Assembly (NCBI GenBank): GCA_938021685.1
Contig: CALIFM010000035.1
Location: forward strand, 1 to 13,320
Direction of reading: 5' to 3'
DNA from: an uncultured Gammaproteobacteria bacterium
GTDB lineage: Bacteria; Pseudomonadota; Gammaproteobacteria; Arenicellales; Poriferihabitantaceae
DNA: 13,320 nt
Shown: positions 1 through 6,517 of the stretch, piece by piece
How positions within the stretch are numbered: the stretch's first letter is position 1
How the letters are laid out: each line of letters starts with the position of its first letter
The notes under the pieces: model-generated
Told to the model about the DNA's origin: nothing
Seen by the model: only the letters and a program-made list of their open reading frames with translations
Databases searched by the model: none
Translations under genes and position numbers: made by a program

Positions 1-43
1 TGCCTCTTGCTTTAGTCCAAGCAGCAATTCTTTAAGGAGATAT

Positions 44-439
44 TTAGAACCCGCTGTCGCGCTTAATTGCTTGGCGTGTGCGGCGATCCTTTTTGCTAGG
101 CTTACCATCAATGAGTGTCTCTTTATTGCTGGCCAGTTGCAAACTGCGCACCTCACGTGCAGCGACGCTGGCAGTACTTTCTTGATAGTAAGTGGCGGCA
201 ATTTTAGCACCAGCACGTTTTTCAGCTAGGGTTAATACCTGCACCTCATAATCAAGTTGGTTTTTGCGAATACTTAGTTGGTCGCCGATGATCAGCAACT
301 TGGCGGCTTTGGCACGCTGCCCATTTACGCGAATGTTACCGCGTTTGATGGCTGCTGCGGCCATTTGACGGGTTTTGAAAAACCGTGCCGCACATAACCA
401 GCGGTCGAGACGTACTTTAGTGTTTTCACTTGTCCTCAT
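44..439 (-). CDS. hslR: Hsp15-type S4 RNA-binding heat-shock protein
   Basis: This is a 131-residue basic protein. An S4 RNA-binding domain occupies about residues 9-65 (VRLDRWLCAARFFKTR, then a GNIRVNG turn), followed by a Lys/Arg-rich tail. That layout and length match Hsp15 (about 133 residues in E. coli). Known role of the family: it binds free 50S subunits that still carry a nascent peptidyl-tRNA after premature dissociation, and helps recycle them, mainly under heat stress. The ATG at 439 is preceded on the minus strand by AAGG about 9 nt upstream, a reasonable ribosome binding site. Its partner gene in many gammaproteobacteria, hslO, cannot be seen because the window ends 43 bp past the stop. 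The upstream region is shared with the divergent beta-barrel gene at 538. Identification is by family signature and is firm. Confidence 0.93.
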   Translation of the reverse strand: MRTSENTKVRLDRWLCAARFFKTRQMAAAAIKRGNIRVNGQRAKAAKLLIIGDQLSIRKNQLDYEVQVLTLAEKRAGAKIAATYYQESTASVAAREVRSLQLASNKETLIDGKPSKKDRRTRQAIKRDSGF

Positions 440-457
440 TTGGCAAAGCCTTGGCCA

Positions 458-481
458 TCGGGTAATAACTCGGTAATAATG
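458..481. repeat. tandem near-repeat of a 12-bp unit between hslR and the barrel gene
   Basis: Two adjacent units, TCGGGTAATAAC (458-469) and TCGGTAATAATG (470-481), share TCGG(G)TAATAA. They lie in the divergent intergenic region just upstream of a perfect TATAAT. They could be a repeated regulator half-site or simply chance similarity in an AT-rich leader. No regulator can be assigned. Confidence 0.3.
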
Positions 482-493
482 GTCAGTTATAAT
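464..493 (+). promoter_or_regulatory. putative sigma70 promoter for the barrel gene
   Basis: A perfect -10 hexamer TATAAT lies at 488-493, in the 98-bp gap between hslR and the barrel gene and in the right orientation for the latter. It would give a leader of about 40 nt. No good -35 hexamer is found at 16-18 bp spacing (candidates AATAAC/ATAACT), so the promoter would be weak or activator-dependent. Confidence 0.33.
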
Positions 494-537
494 AACTTAA
501 AAATAAAGTTTCAATTTCTATACCTTAATTTAATAGA

Positions 538-1179
538 GTGGAGTCAATAGCATCAATCAGAAAAGTCGCATTTATAAGTGCTTTGCTTATGAGTACACCC
601 AGCTATACGCTGGGCCTGTTTGATGGCGAAGCAGGCATCGATTGGTGGAACACAGAGTTTGAAGGTGACCCGTTTGATGGCTCCTTAGATGCAGGCACGA
701 CTAGTGCATACGCTGAAGGTTGGTGGGATAAGAAATGGGGTATTGAGGGTGGCATTAAGTTGTCTGACACCAGCAGTGAGCAGTTTCAAGACCAACAGCG
801 CATAAGCTTGGACTTAAAACGCCGTTTATTTTCCCCAACAGATAACACTTATATAGCCGCAGGAGTCGGATTGGAAAGCATTGAGTTTGAGTCGGGCGGC
901 AGCTCCACAGGCGTGCGCTTGTTACTAGAAGGCCAAGTGGGTTTGGTGGGCATCATTAGCTTGTATGGGCAGTCTACTTGGCTGCCAGTGCTGGGCGACG
1001 CAAACGACTTTTCTGATCTTTCTGGCACCGAGCTTGAAACCGGTATTAAATTTGAGCCTTTGCCTTTTATTACCCTTAAAGCAGGCTACCGTCGTTTTAA
1101 GCTAGATTATGATTTTGGCGGCAGTGCGGCCGAATCAAGCTCAAGCGGCTTTATTATCGGAACGGGCATTCACTGGTAA
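538..1179 (+). CDS. outer-membrane beta-barrel protein, YfaZ-like
   Basis: This is a 213-residue protein starting at GTG. The start is forced by an in-frame stop at 526-528. Residues 1-26 look like a signal peptide: a short basic stretch around RK, then a hydrophobic run VAFISALLM, with cleavage near SYTLG. The rest has alternating hydrophobic and polar residues typical of a small barrel, ending in IIGTGIHW. A C-terminal aromatic residue is the classic signal read by the BAM complex. The segment around GTELETGIKF...LKAGYRRFKLD resembles the C-terminal strands of YfaZ-type proteins, but assignment to one family is only tentative. The likely place of action is the outer membrane. Substrate and role are unknown. 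The start context is weak, with no clear Shine-Dalgarno sequence. Confidence 0.75.
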   Translation: MESIASIRKVAFISALLMSTPSYTLGLFDGEAGIDWWNTEFEGDPFDGSLDAGTTSAYAEGWWDKKWGIEGGIKLSDTSSEQFQDQQRISLDLKRRLFSPTDNTYIAAGVGLESIEFESGGSSTGVRLLLEGQVGLVGIISLYGQSTWLPVLGDANDFSDLSGTELETGIKFEPLPFITLKAGYRRFKLDYDFGGSAAESSSSGFIIGTGIHW

Positions 1180-1322
1180 GTACTGTATAAATGTTAGCGA
1201 CGGCGTATGGGTTAGTCTTGTTGCTTACATCTCATTAAATATCTTATTTTAAGCTTCAGTTTGTAGGTGCGACGCACTCAATTTAGAATGTCTTGCTCGT
1301 CACAGCAGCTAGTCATTTAAAA

Positions 1323-1658
1323 ATGGAAGAAAAACTTAAAACTTCAATAGTTGAAAACTTCAAGAATACTGAGCTAGGCTTCTTAAGGATAAGAAGGAAC
1401 TTAGGCATTGAGGCTTATTCAGATACTGAAACAGAACAACACTTGAAAAAGATATTATCGTCTACAGACTTGGATTGCATTGAGTCAAAAGGCAAAAACC
1501 ATTATTTTAAGTGCGTAAAACACAAAGCTATTTTAACGGTGAATGCGCATAGCTTAACCGTTATTACGGCTAAGAAAATTAATCCTAAAAACAATCAAAA
1601 AAGCCCCTCAACTCCGAGTCGTAGGCTTCAAGATCAATATCGCATCTTAACCGTGTAA
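1323..1658 (+). CDS. DUF3781-type protein of unknown function
   Basis: This is a 111-residue protein from the ATG at 1323. A TTG at 1293 would add 10 residues, and neither start has a clear ribosome binding site. I chose the ATG because MEEKLKTSIVENFKNTELG places the conserved-looking TELG..RI+RNLG motif near the N-terminus, as I recall for DUF3781 proteins. The other recalled hallmarks are ESKGKNHYF and VNAHSLTVITAKKI. No signal peptide or membrane segment is visible. The family-like part ends at KKI (about residue 86), and the last 25 or so residues are Lys/Ser/Arg-rich and look like read-through. The coding region is about 34% GC over 1321-1620, below the surrounding genes, which suggests later acquisition. 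Its last 25 bp overlap the 3' end of the convergent DUF4139 gene. Biochemical function of the family is unknown to me, and the family call rests on memory of the motif. Confidence 0.62.
   Translation: MEEKLKTSIVENFKNTELGFLRIRRNLGIEAYSDTETEQHLKKILSSTDLDCIESKGKNHYFKCVKHKAILTVNAHSLTVITAKKINPKNNQKSPSTPSRRLQDQYRILTV
1597..1628 (-). terminator. possible intrinsic terminator of the DUF4139 gene
   Basis: Read on the minus strand, AAGCC and GGCTT can pair as a 5-bp outer stem (1624-1628 with 1601-1605). The inner ACT/AGT can pair around CGG, and a run of T (A1597-A1602 on plus) follows. It begins 5 nt after the minus-strand stop codon at 1634, as expected for the DUF4139 gene. The stem is interrupted, so efficiency is doubtful. 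It lies inside the 3' coding tail of the DUF3781 gene. Confidence 0.38.
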
Positions 1659-3067
1659 GTTAAGCTTGTTTCCGATTCTGCAGGGATTTCCACAAGCCAT
1701 ACTGCGGAGTTGGCGTTTTTCTCATCGGGCTGAGGGCCGTCTTCCACACTCCACTTGCCCAATAAGTTTTCTTCCACACGTACGGTTACGGCTGTTGTTT
1801 TGGCATTATAGATCGTCGTGGTGGAGGTGCTTTTAAAGTTGGAACGATACGACAAAATTTTTGGCAATTGTTCAAAAGCAATTTGCTCACGCTTGGCTGT
1901 GATGTCAAAGGCCGATCCTGGGCTTAGGGTAACTGCCTTGTTTTTGGGGCTATGATCAATGCGGTCCTCGCCAATAAACAGGGCGCGGCCATCGTCGTTG
2001 TTTTGATAAAAGCGCACGGTGCCGCGGGGTAAGGCCGAACCTAGGCCGCTCTTTTCATCGTTCATAAAACGCAGCTGTGTGCTCACCTTTAAATTGTCTT
2101 GCAAGGCTTGGCCACGGTTGGTGTGAAAATATGGATCAAGCTGTAATACATAGCTTTTGTTCACGGGCACGCTTGCGGCGCCCAGCAAGGCAATTTGTTT
2201 GGTCTGATTATTATTAAGATCGGTCGAGCGGTTTAGCTGATACAAGTGGTAATCAAACACTTCTGAGGTGGCAAACTCGCGGTCAGCTGAGGCCCTTACC
2301 ATCGCTTTTCCATCAGCCATGTTGACCATCTGTGGCTTTGGCGACACTTGGTTGATGTCACCTGCCACTAATTGCAGTTCGGCGTTATCATAGTCTGCCC
2401 CACTTTGGTTGGAGAGCGTAACCCATGCATTTATGTCCAAGCTTTGCTCATCATCAGCAAGTGTTGCTACATAGTTCGCTTCCCACGAAAGCCCACCAGT
2501 TAAATAATTTAGTTCCAATTCTTGGACACCTTCCCTTTGGTTGTCTAACTGCATCACCAGCGTGGGACGGGCACGAACGCCCTTAGGCAAAGCATCAAAA
2601 ATAAATTGCCCTTGTGGGTTAGTTTCAATGCTGTCATCAAATTGCAGCACCACCCCGCCTTGAGTAGATAATACGGTGCCGCGTCGTTTGATTTGTTCAC
2701 CCGTTGCAGGGTTCGTGTTGACCACAGTGATGGTTTTACCGACAGAGGCTTCTAGTAGGGCATTGGGGCTGAGCAGATCAAATTCGAAACTTTGCTCAAT
2801 CATCTGAATGGGGTTAGGCTGAGTCTTTGATCCAAGCGAAGCTGTTTCCGGTTTGATCAAGGCACTTACTCCTTCAAAGGCTACAGTGTTGTTGTCAAGG
2901 CTTAAGCTCAATTGACGTTGATCACGCACCATTGCTAGGTTGTTATTATAAATAGTAACGGCCACTGCTTTTTGGTCTGCAGTGCTGGATACTTGCTCAG
3001 CGAATGCAGCACCATAAACCATGCTGCCAAGAAGAATAGTTAAACCTAGTGTAGTGCGTTTCATCAT
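1634..3067 (-). CDS. secreted DUF4139 domain protein
   Basis: From the ATG at 3067 this is 477 residues. The open frame extends to 3142 (502 residues), but 3067 or the adjacent ATG at 3064 puts a standard signal peptide at the N-terminus: MMKR, then TLGLTILLGSMVYGAAFA, with cleavage before EQ. No start has a strong Shine-Dalgarno sequence. The mature part begins VAVTIYNNNLAMVRDQRQL and continues through QSFEFDLLSPNALLEASVGK and LELNYLTGGLSWEANYVATL, which I recognise as the DUF4139 pattern. The protein is probably periplasmic or envelope-associated and beta-rich. No enzymatic motif is visible, and the family's function is not established. The gene lies about 110 bp downstream of rluD on the same strand. 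In E. coli the gene after rluD is instead pgeF (yfiH), so this neighbour differs. Confidence 0.82.
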   Translation of the reverse strand: MMKRTTLGLTILLGSMVYGAAFAEQVSSTADQKAVAVTIYNNNLAMVRDQRQLSLSLDNNTVAFEGVSALIKPETASLGSKTQPNPIQMIEQSFEFDLLSPNALLEASVGKTITVVNTNPATGEQIKRRGTVLSTQGGVVLQFDDSIETNPQGQFIFDALPKGVRARPTLVMQLDNQREGVQELELNYLTGGLSWEANYVATLADDEQSLDINAWVTLSNQSGADYDNAELQLVAGDINQVSPKPQMVNMADGKAMVRASADREFATSEVFDYHLYQLNRSTDLNNNQTKQIALLGAASVPVNKSYVLQLDPYFHTNRGQALQDNLKVSTQLRFMNDEKSGLGSALPRGTVRFYQNNDDGRALFIGEDRIDHSPKNKAVTLSPGSAFDITAKREQIAFEQLPKILSYRSNFKSTSTTTIYNAKTTAVTVRVEENLLGKWSVEDGPQPDEKNANSAVWLVEIPAESETSLTYTVKMRY

Positions 3068-3178
3068 GAGAGTAATCATTATATTGTTTAGCACAAAGCT
3101 TAGCAGCCAACGCTGAATTACGAGTGAACTATACATGGCCATGTCAGCTGCCGTCCATTTGGAGAGCCGCTGTGCAGC

Positions 3179-4153
3179 CTATTTGTGCAATTCGATATCT
3201 TGCTGCAATGCAGCCAACAGTGCCTGCATATCCGTTGGAATAGGGGCTTGCCATGATAGCGTTTCGCCGCTGCTGGGGTGTGTTAGGCCCAACTGCTGCG
3301 CATGCAAGGCTTGGCGTTTAAAGCTCGCAAGTGCGGTTTGTAGCTCATCGCTAGCGCCCTTTGGGAGGTGCAGACGTTTGCCATATACAGGGTCGCCCAC
3401 CAAGGGTAAGTTGATCGAGGCCATGTGTACGCGAATCTGATGGGTGCGGCCCGTTTCTAAAGAAACCTTTACCAGCGTAGTGTGGCGAAACTTTTCACCG
3501 ATGCGGTAGTGACTGATCGCAGGCTTGCCATTTTGCACTACGGCCATTTTAACGCGGTCAGTGCGGTGTCGCCCGATGGGCGCATCCACAGTACCGCCCG
3601 CAATCAGTGCACCGTATACGATGGCAAGATAATCGCGTTTTACGCTGCGATTTGATAGTTGCTCCACGAGGTGTTGGCGTGCTGCTTCAGTACGGGCTAC
3701 CACCATTAACCCCGAGGTGTTTTTGTCCAGCCGATGTACAATGCCGCCGCGAGCAAGTTGCTCAAACTTTGGGTCATAATGTAATAGGCCATTCAGCAAA
3801 GTTTGGTCACGATTGCCTGCGCCAGGGTGTACCACTAGACCTGCAGGTTTGTTCACCACTAGAATAGTCGCATCTTCATAAACCACATCGAGCTGCATTG
3901 CTTGGGCAGCATGATCAATAACAGTCGGCGGCGGAATGGTGATCTCCAAGGTGTCGCCGCTGCGTACGGTGTCGCGTGCTTTTGGTGCGTTACCGCCACG
4001 TAAAACAAGGCCTGCTTTGATCCACTGCTGAATGGTTGACCGTGAGTAACCCTCAATATGTTGGCTCAGCACTTTATCCAGTCGTTGCCCGTGGTCTTCG
4101 GGACCTGAAATTATTTGGATTTGCGAGTCGGCGAGTTTGGTTATCTGAGTCAT
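3179..4153 (-). CDS. rluD: 23S rRNA pseudouridine synthase RluD (1911/1915/1917)
   Basis: This is a 324-residue protein, against 326 in E. coli. An S4 domain is at about residues 22-75 (GQRLDKVLSQHIEGYSRSTI). The RluA-family catalytic domain follows, with GGIVHRLDKNTSGLMVVA containing the catalytic Asp143. Further conserved blocks are NKPAGLVVHPG (101-111) and ETGRTHQIRVHM (233-244). The enzyme isomerises three uridines in helix 69 of 23S rRNA, important for subunit joining and termination. RluD is favoured over RluA and RluC by the S4 domain, the length and the divergent bamD neighbour, a known gammaproteobacterial arrangement. Only 20 bp separate its start from that of bamD. No Shine-Dalgarno sequence is visible before the ATG. 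Confidence 0.95.
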   Translation of the reverse strand: MTQITKLADSQIQIISGPEDHGQRLDKVLSQHIEGYSRSTIQQWIKAGLVLRGGNAPKARDTVRSGDTLEITIPPPTVIDHAAQAMQLDVVYEDATILVVNKPAGLVVHPGAGNRDQTLLNGLLHYDPKFEQLARGGIVHRLDKNTSGLMVVARTEAARQHLVEQLSNRSVKRDYLAIVYGALIAGGTVDAPIGRHRTDRVKMAVVQNGKPAISHYRIGEKFRHTTLVKVSLETGRTHQIRVHMASINLPLVGDPVYGKRLHLPKGASDELQTALASFKRQALHAQQLGLTHPSSGETLSWQAPIPTDMQALLAALQQDIELHK

Positions 4154-4165
4154 AAGAGGTAGAAT
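4137..4165 (+). promoter_or_regulatory. putative bamD promoter inside the 5' end of rluD
   Basis: TTGGTT (4137-4142), a 17-bp spacer and TAGAAT (4160-4165) form a fair sigma70 match. Transcription would begin near 4172, almost at the first bamD ATG (4174), giving a nearly leaderless message. That is a reason either to doubt this promoter or to consider a later bamD start. Confidence 0.33.
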
Positions 4166-4173
4166 AGCGATTC

Positions 4174-5076
4174 ATGAATTATAAATCAGTTGCTTTGCTT
4201 ATGCGCTTGCCTGCTATGCTTTTTTCTAAGCCAATCCTTTCTAAACAAAAAAAAGGGACTAAGCTCACAAAAGGAGTCCTTTGTTTAAGTGTTTTGCTGT
4301 TCTTGAGTGCTTGCGGCAAGTCCGACAAGCCAAAGATAGACACCGAGCTGCTAAGCGCCGGTGAGCTATACGGCGCCGCGAAAGAATCAATGCTAGATGC
4401 AAAATGGGCTGACGCGATTACCCAATTAGCACAACTAGAAGCGCGTTATCCTTATGGTGAATATGCCCTGCAAGCTCAGCTGGATAGTGCCTATGCGTAT
4501 TATAAGAACGACGAAGACGGCTTGGCCATTGCCGCCGCGGATCGGTTTTTAAACTTAAACCCGACTCACCCACGTGTGGATTACGCTTACTACATTAAAG
4601 GTTTGGCCAGTTTTCATGAAGAAGAAGGTCTTTATGCTTTAGTAACAGGCCGCACTAATTTAAGCGATAAAGACCCTAAATCCATCATGGATGCGCGCAC
4701 GGCGTTTACTACCATTGTTGAGCAATATCCGGATAGCGAGTATGCCTTTGATGCCAATAAGCGTGTCGGGTATTTAAATTCGGCATTGGCGGACCATGAA
4801 ATTGGCATCGCAAGGTTTTACTATCAACGCGGCGCTTATGTTGCTGCGGCAAACCGAGCCAAGTCAACCTTAGAGGCGTATGCAGAACAACCTCAAGTTG
4901 AGGATGCCCTTGGGGTGATGTACCACAGTTACAGAAAAATGGGCATGGCTGATTTGGCGCAAGACACCAAACGTGTATTGGAAGCTAATTATCCTCAAAG
5001 CGGTTATTTGCGTGCGGATAAAAAGGTAAGTAGAAGCGGTGCGGTTGGGCAGTTTTTTCAAAGCCTGATCGATTAA
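4174..5076 (+). CDS. bamD: outer-membrane assembly lipoprotein BamD
   Basis: This is a 300-residue protein. A hydrophobic stretch VLCLSVLLFLSAC ends in a lipobox with Cys47, so the mature lipoprotein is about 254 residues, close to E. coli BamD. The TPR-rich body shows AGELYGAAKESMLDAKWADAI, LEARYPYGEYALQAQLD and RFLNLNPTHPRVDYAYY, all very similar to BamD. It is anchored in the inner leaflet of the outer membrane and works with BamA to fold beta-barrel proteins. The 46-residue leader before the Cys is unusually long. AAGAGG lies 14 nt upstream of the first ATG, and internal ATGs at 4201 and 4216 would give shorter, more typical signal peptides. The true start is therefore uncertain while the identity is not. 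It is divergent from rluD and 43 bp upstream of glmU. Confidence 0.94.
   Translation: MNYKSVALLMRLPAMLFSKPILSKQKKGTKLTKGVLCLSVLLFLSACGKSDKPKIDTELLSAGELYGAAKESMLDAKWADAITQLAQLEARYPYGEYALQAQLDSAYAYYKNDEDGLAIAAADRFLNLNPTHPRVDYAYYIKGLASFHEEEGLYALVTGRTNLSDKDPKSIMDARTAFTTIVEQYPDSEYAFDANKRVGYLNSALADHEIGIARFYYQRGAYVAAANRAKSTLEAYAEQPQVEDALGVMYHSYRKMGMADLAQDTKRVLEANYPQSGYLRADKKVSRSGAVGQFFQSLID
4178..4206 (-). promoter_or_regulatory. putative rluD promoter inside the 5' end of bamD
   Basis: On the minus strand a perfect TATAAT lies at 4178-4183, correctly placed for rluD with a leader of about 18 nt. No good -35 is present at 16-18 bp (for example GCGCAT). It faces the bamD promoter candidate, so the two would compete for polymerase. 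Confidence 0.3.
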
Positions 5077-5119
5077 ATGAGTGCTGTAAATGACGCTCAA
5101 GATGCGTTTATAAACTGAT

Positions 5120-6508
5120 ATGCCAGTAGACACGCCCTTGGAAGTGATCATTCTTGCTGCTGGCAAAGGCACGCGAATGCGCTCTAGCTTGCCGAAGGTG
5201 CTGCACCCCTTAGCAGGTAAACCGATGTTGCTGCATGTGTTGCAAACGGCGGCGTGGCTTAAGCCGAAAAAAATTCATGTGGTGGTGGGCCACGGTAGCG
5301 ATCAAGTGCAAGCGGCGGTTGATCAGAGTGGACTGTCAGCGAGCATAAACTGGGTAGAGCAAAAACAACAAAACGGCACAGGCCATGCGGTGGCGCAAGC
5401 GATGCCGAGCGTGGCAAAAAACGCTGTTGTGCTAGTGATGGCGGGTGATGTACCGCTCATTCAAGCTGATACTTTAAAAGACTTAACCAAGGTGGAAACA
5501 GGCATTCATCTGTTGACGATTGATTTGCCGCAGCCGCATGGCTTTGGCCGTATTATCCGTCAAGACGATGGCCATGTTTGTGCCATTGTTGAAGAAAAAG
5601 ATGCTTCTGAGGCACAGCGCGCTATCAGTGAAATAAACACGGGGTTGATGGCGATGCCCGCTGCGCAGCTTAAAGATTGGTTGAGCCACTTAGACAACAA
5701 CAATGCGCAGGGCGAATATTACTTAACCGACGTGATTGCCTTAGCCCATGCAGATAAGCAAGTAGTAACAGCGGTAGTGACTGACAAGCAAGATGAAGTG
5801 ACAGGTATTAATAGCCGTGCAGAATTAGCACAGCTAGAGCGGGCCTATCAATTGCAGTTGGCACATCACTATATGGCGCAAGGCGTAAGTTTTGCTGACC
5901 CTGCGCGGGTTGATTTCAGAGGCGACTGTGCATTTGGTCAAGATGTACACGTGGATGTGAACGTCGTGTTTGCGGGCGAAGTGCGTATTGGAGCGGATGT
6001 GCATATTGGTCCTAACACAGTGATCACTGACAGCGTGATCGAAGATGGCTGCGTGGTCGAAGCCAATTGCGTGATCGAAAAGGCGGTATTAAACCATAAT
6101 TGCACCGTTGGCCCTTTTGCCCGCTTGCGACCAGAGACGGTGTTACAACAAGGGGCCCGGATTGGTAATTTTGTGGAGATCAAAAAAAGCACCATCGGTG
6201 TTGGTAGTAAGGTTAATCACCTAAGTTATGTAGGTGACAGTGAGGTGGGTGAAAACGTAAACATTGGTGCGGGTGTGATTACTTGTAATTACGACGGCGC
6301 AAATAAGCACCAGACTATTATTGGTGACAATGTGTTTGTTGGGTCGGATTGTCAGTTAGTGGCGCCAGTAACTATTGCAACTGGGGCCACCATTGGTGCA
6401 GGCTCCACTATTGTTAAAGATGTTAAAGCAGGGCAACTGGCGTTATCGCGCAGCGCGCAAAGAGCTATCGAAGGCTGGCAGCGGCCAAGCAAGAGAACGA
6501 AAAAGTAG
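5120..6508 (+). CDS. glmU: bifunctional N-acetylglucosamine-1-P uridyltransferase / GlcN-1-P acetyltransferase
   Basis: This is a 462-residue protein, against 456 in E. coli. The N-terminal pyrophosphorylase domain carries LAAGKGTRM (12-20), PKVLHPLAGKP, GTGHA (86-90), GDVPL with metal-binding Asp110, and INTG (172-175). The C-terminal half is a left-handed beta-helix of hexapeptide repeats, with GPFARLRP (331-338), GNFVEIKK and catalytic-type His367 in NHLSYVGD, then NIGAGVITCNYDG and VFVGSDCQLVAP. The enzyme acetylates GlcN-1-P and then couples it to UTP, giving UDP-GlcNAc for peptidoglycan and LPS in the cytoplasm. The start is bounded by an in-frame stop at 5111-5113, and the ribosome binding site is weak. 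It precedes glmS by 9 nt, so the two are surely cotranscribed, and bamD may share the transcript. Confidence 0.97.
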   Translation: MPVDTPLEVIILAAGKGTRMRSSLPKVLHPLAGKPMLLHVLQTAAWLKPKKIHVVVGHGSDQVQAAVDQSGLSASINWVEQKQQNGTGHAVAQAMPSVAKNAVVLVMAGDVPLIQADTLKDLTKVETGIHLLTIDLPQPHGFGRIIRQDDGHVCAIVEEKDASEAQRAISEINTGLMAMPAAQLKDWLSHLDNNNAQGEYYLTDVIALAHADKQVVTAVVTDKQDEVTGINSRAELAQLERAYQLQLAHHYMAQGVSFADPARVDFRGDCAFGQDVHVDVNVVFAGEVRIGADVHIGPNTVITDSVIEDGCVVEANCVIEKAVLNHNCTVGPFARLRPETVLQQGARIGNFVEIKKSTIGVGSKVNHLSYVGDSEVGENVNIGAGVITCNYDGANKHQTIIGDNVFVGSDCQLVAPVTIATGATIGAGSTIVKDVKAGQLALSRSAQRAIEGWQRPSKRTKK

Positions 6509-6517
6509 GGTTTTATT

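Noticed and set aside
8..23. TGCTT/AAGCA hairpin downstream of hslR as its terminator
   Set aside because: The stem is short and low in GC, and no T-run follows on the minus strand.
3068..3142. N-terminal extension of the DUF4139 protein to the ATG at 3142
   Set aside because: It would bury a normal signal peptide 25 residues inside the protein. The ATG at 3067 or 3064 gives a standard exported protein.
3135..3440. Plus-strand Cys-rich open frame of 101 codons
   Set aside because: It lies almost wholly antisense to the C-terminal part of rluD, which has clear conserved motifs. It is a shadow frame.
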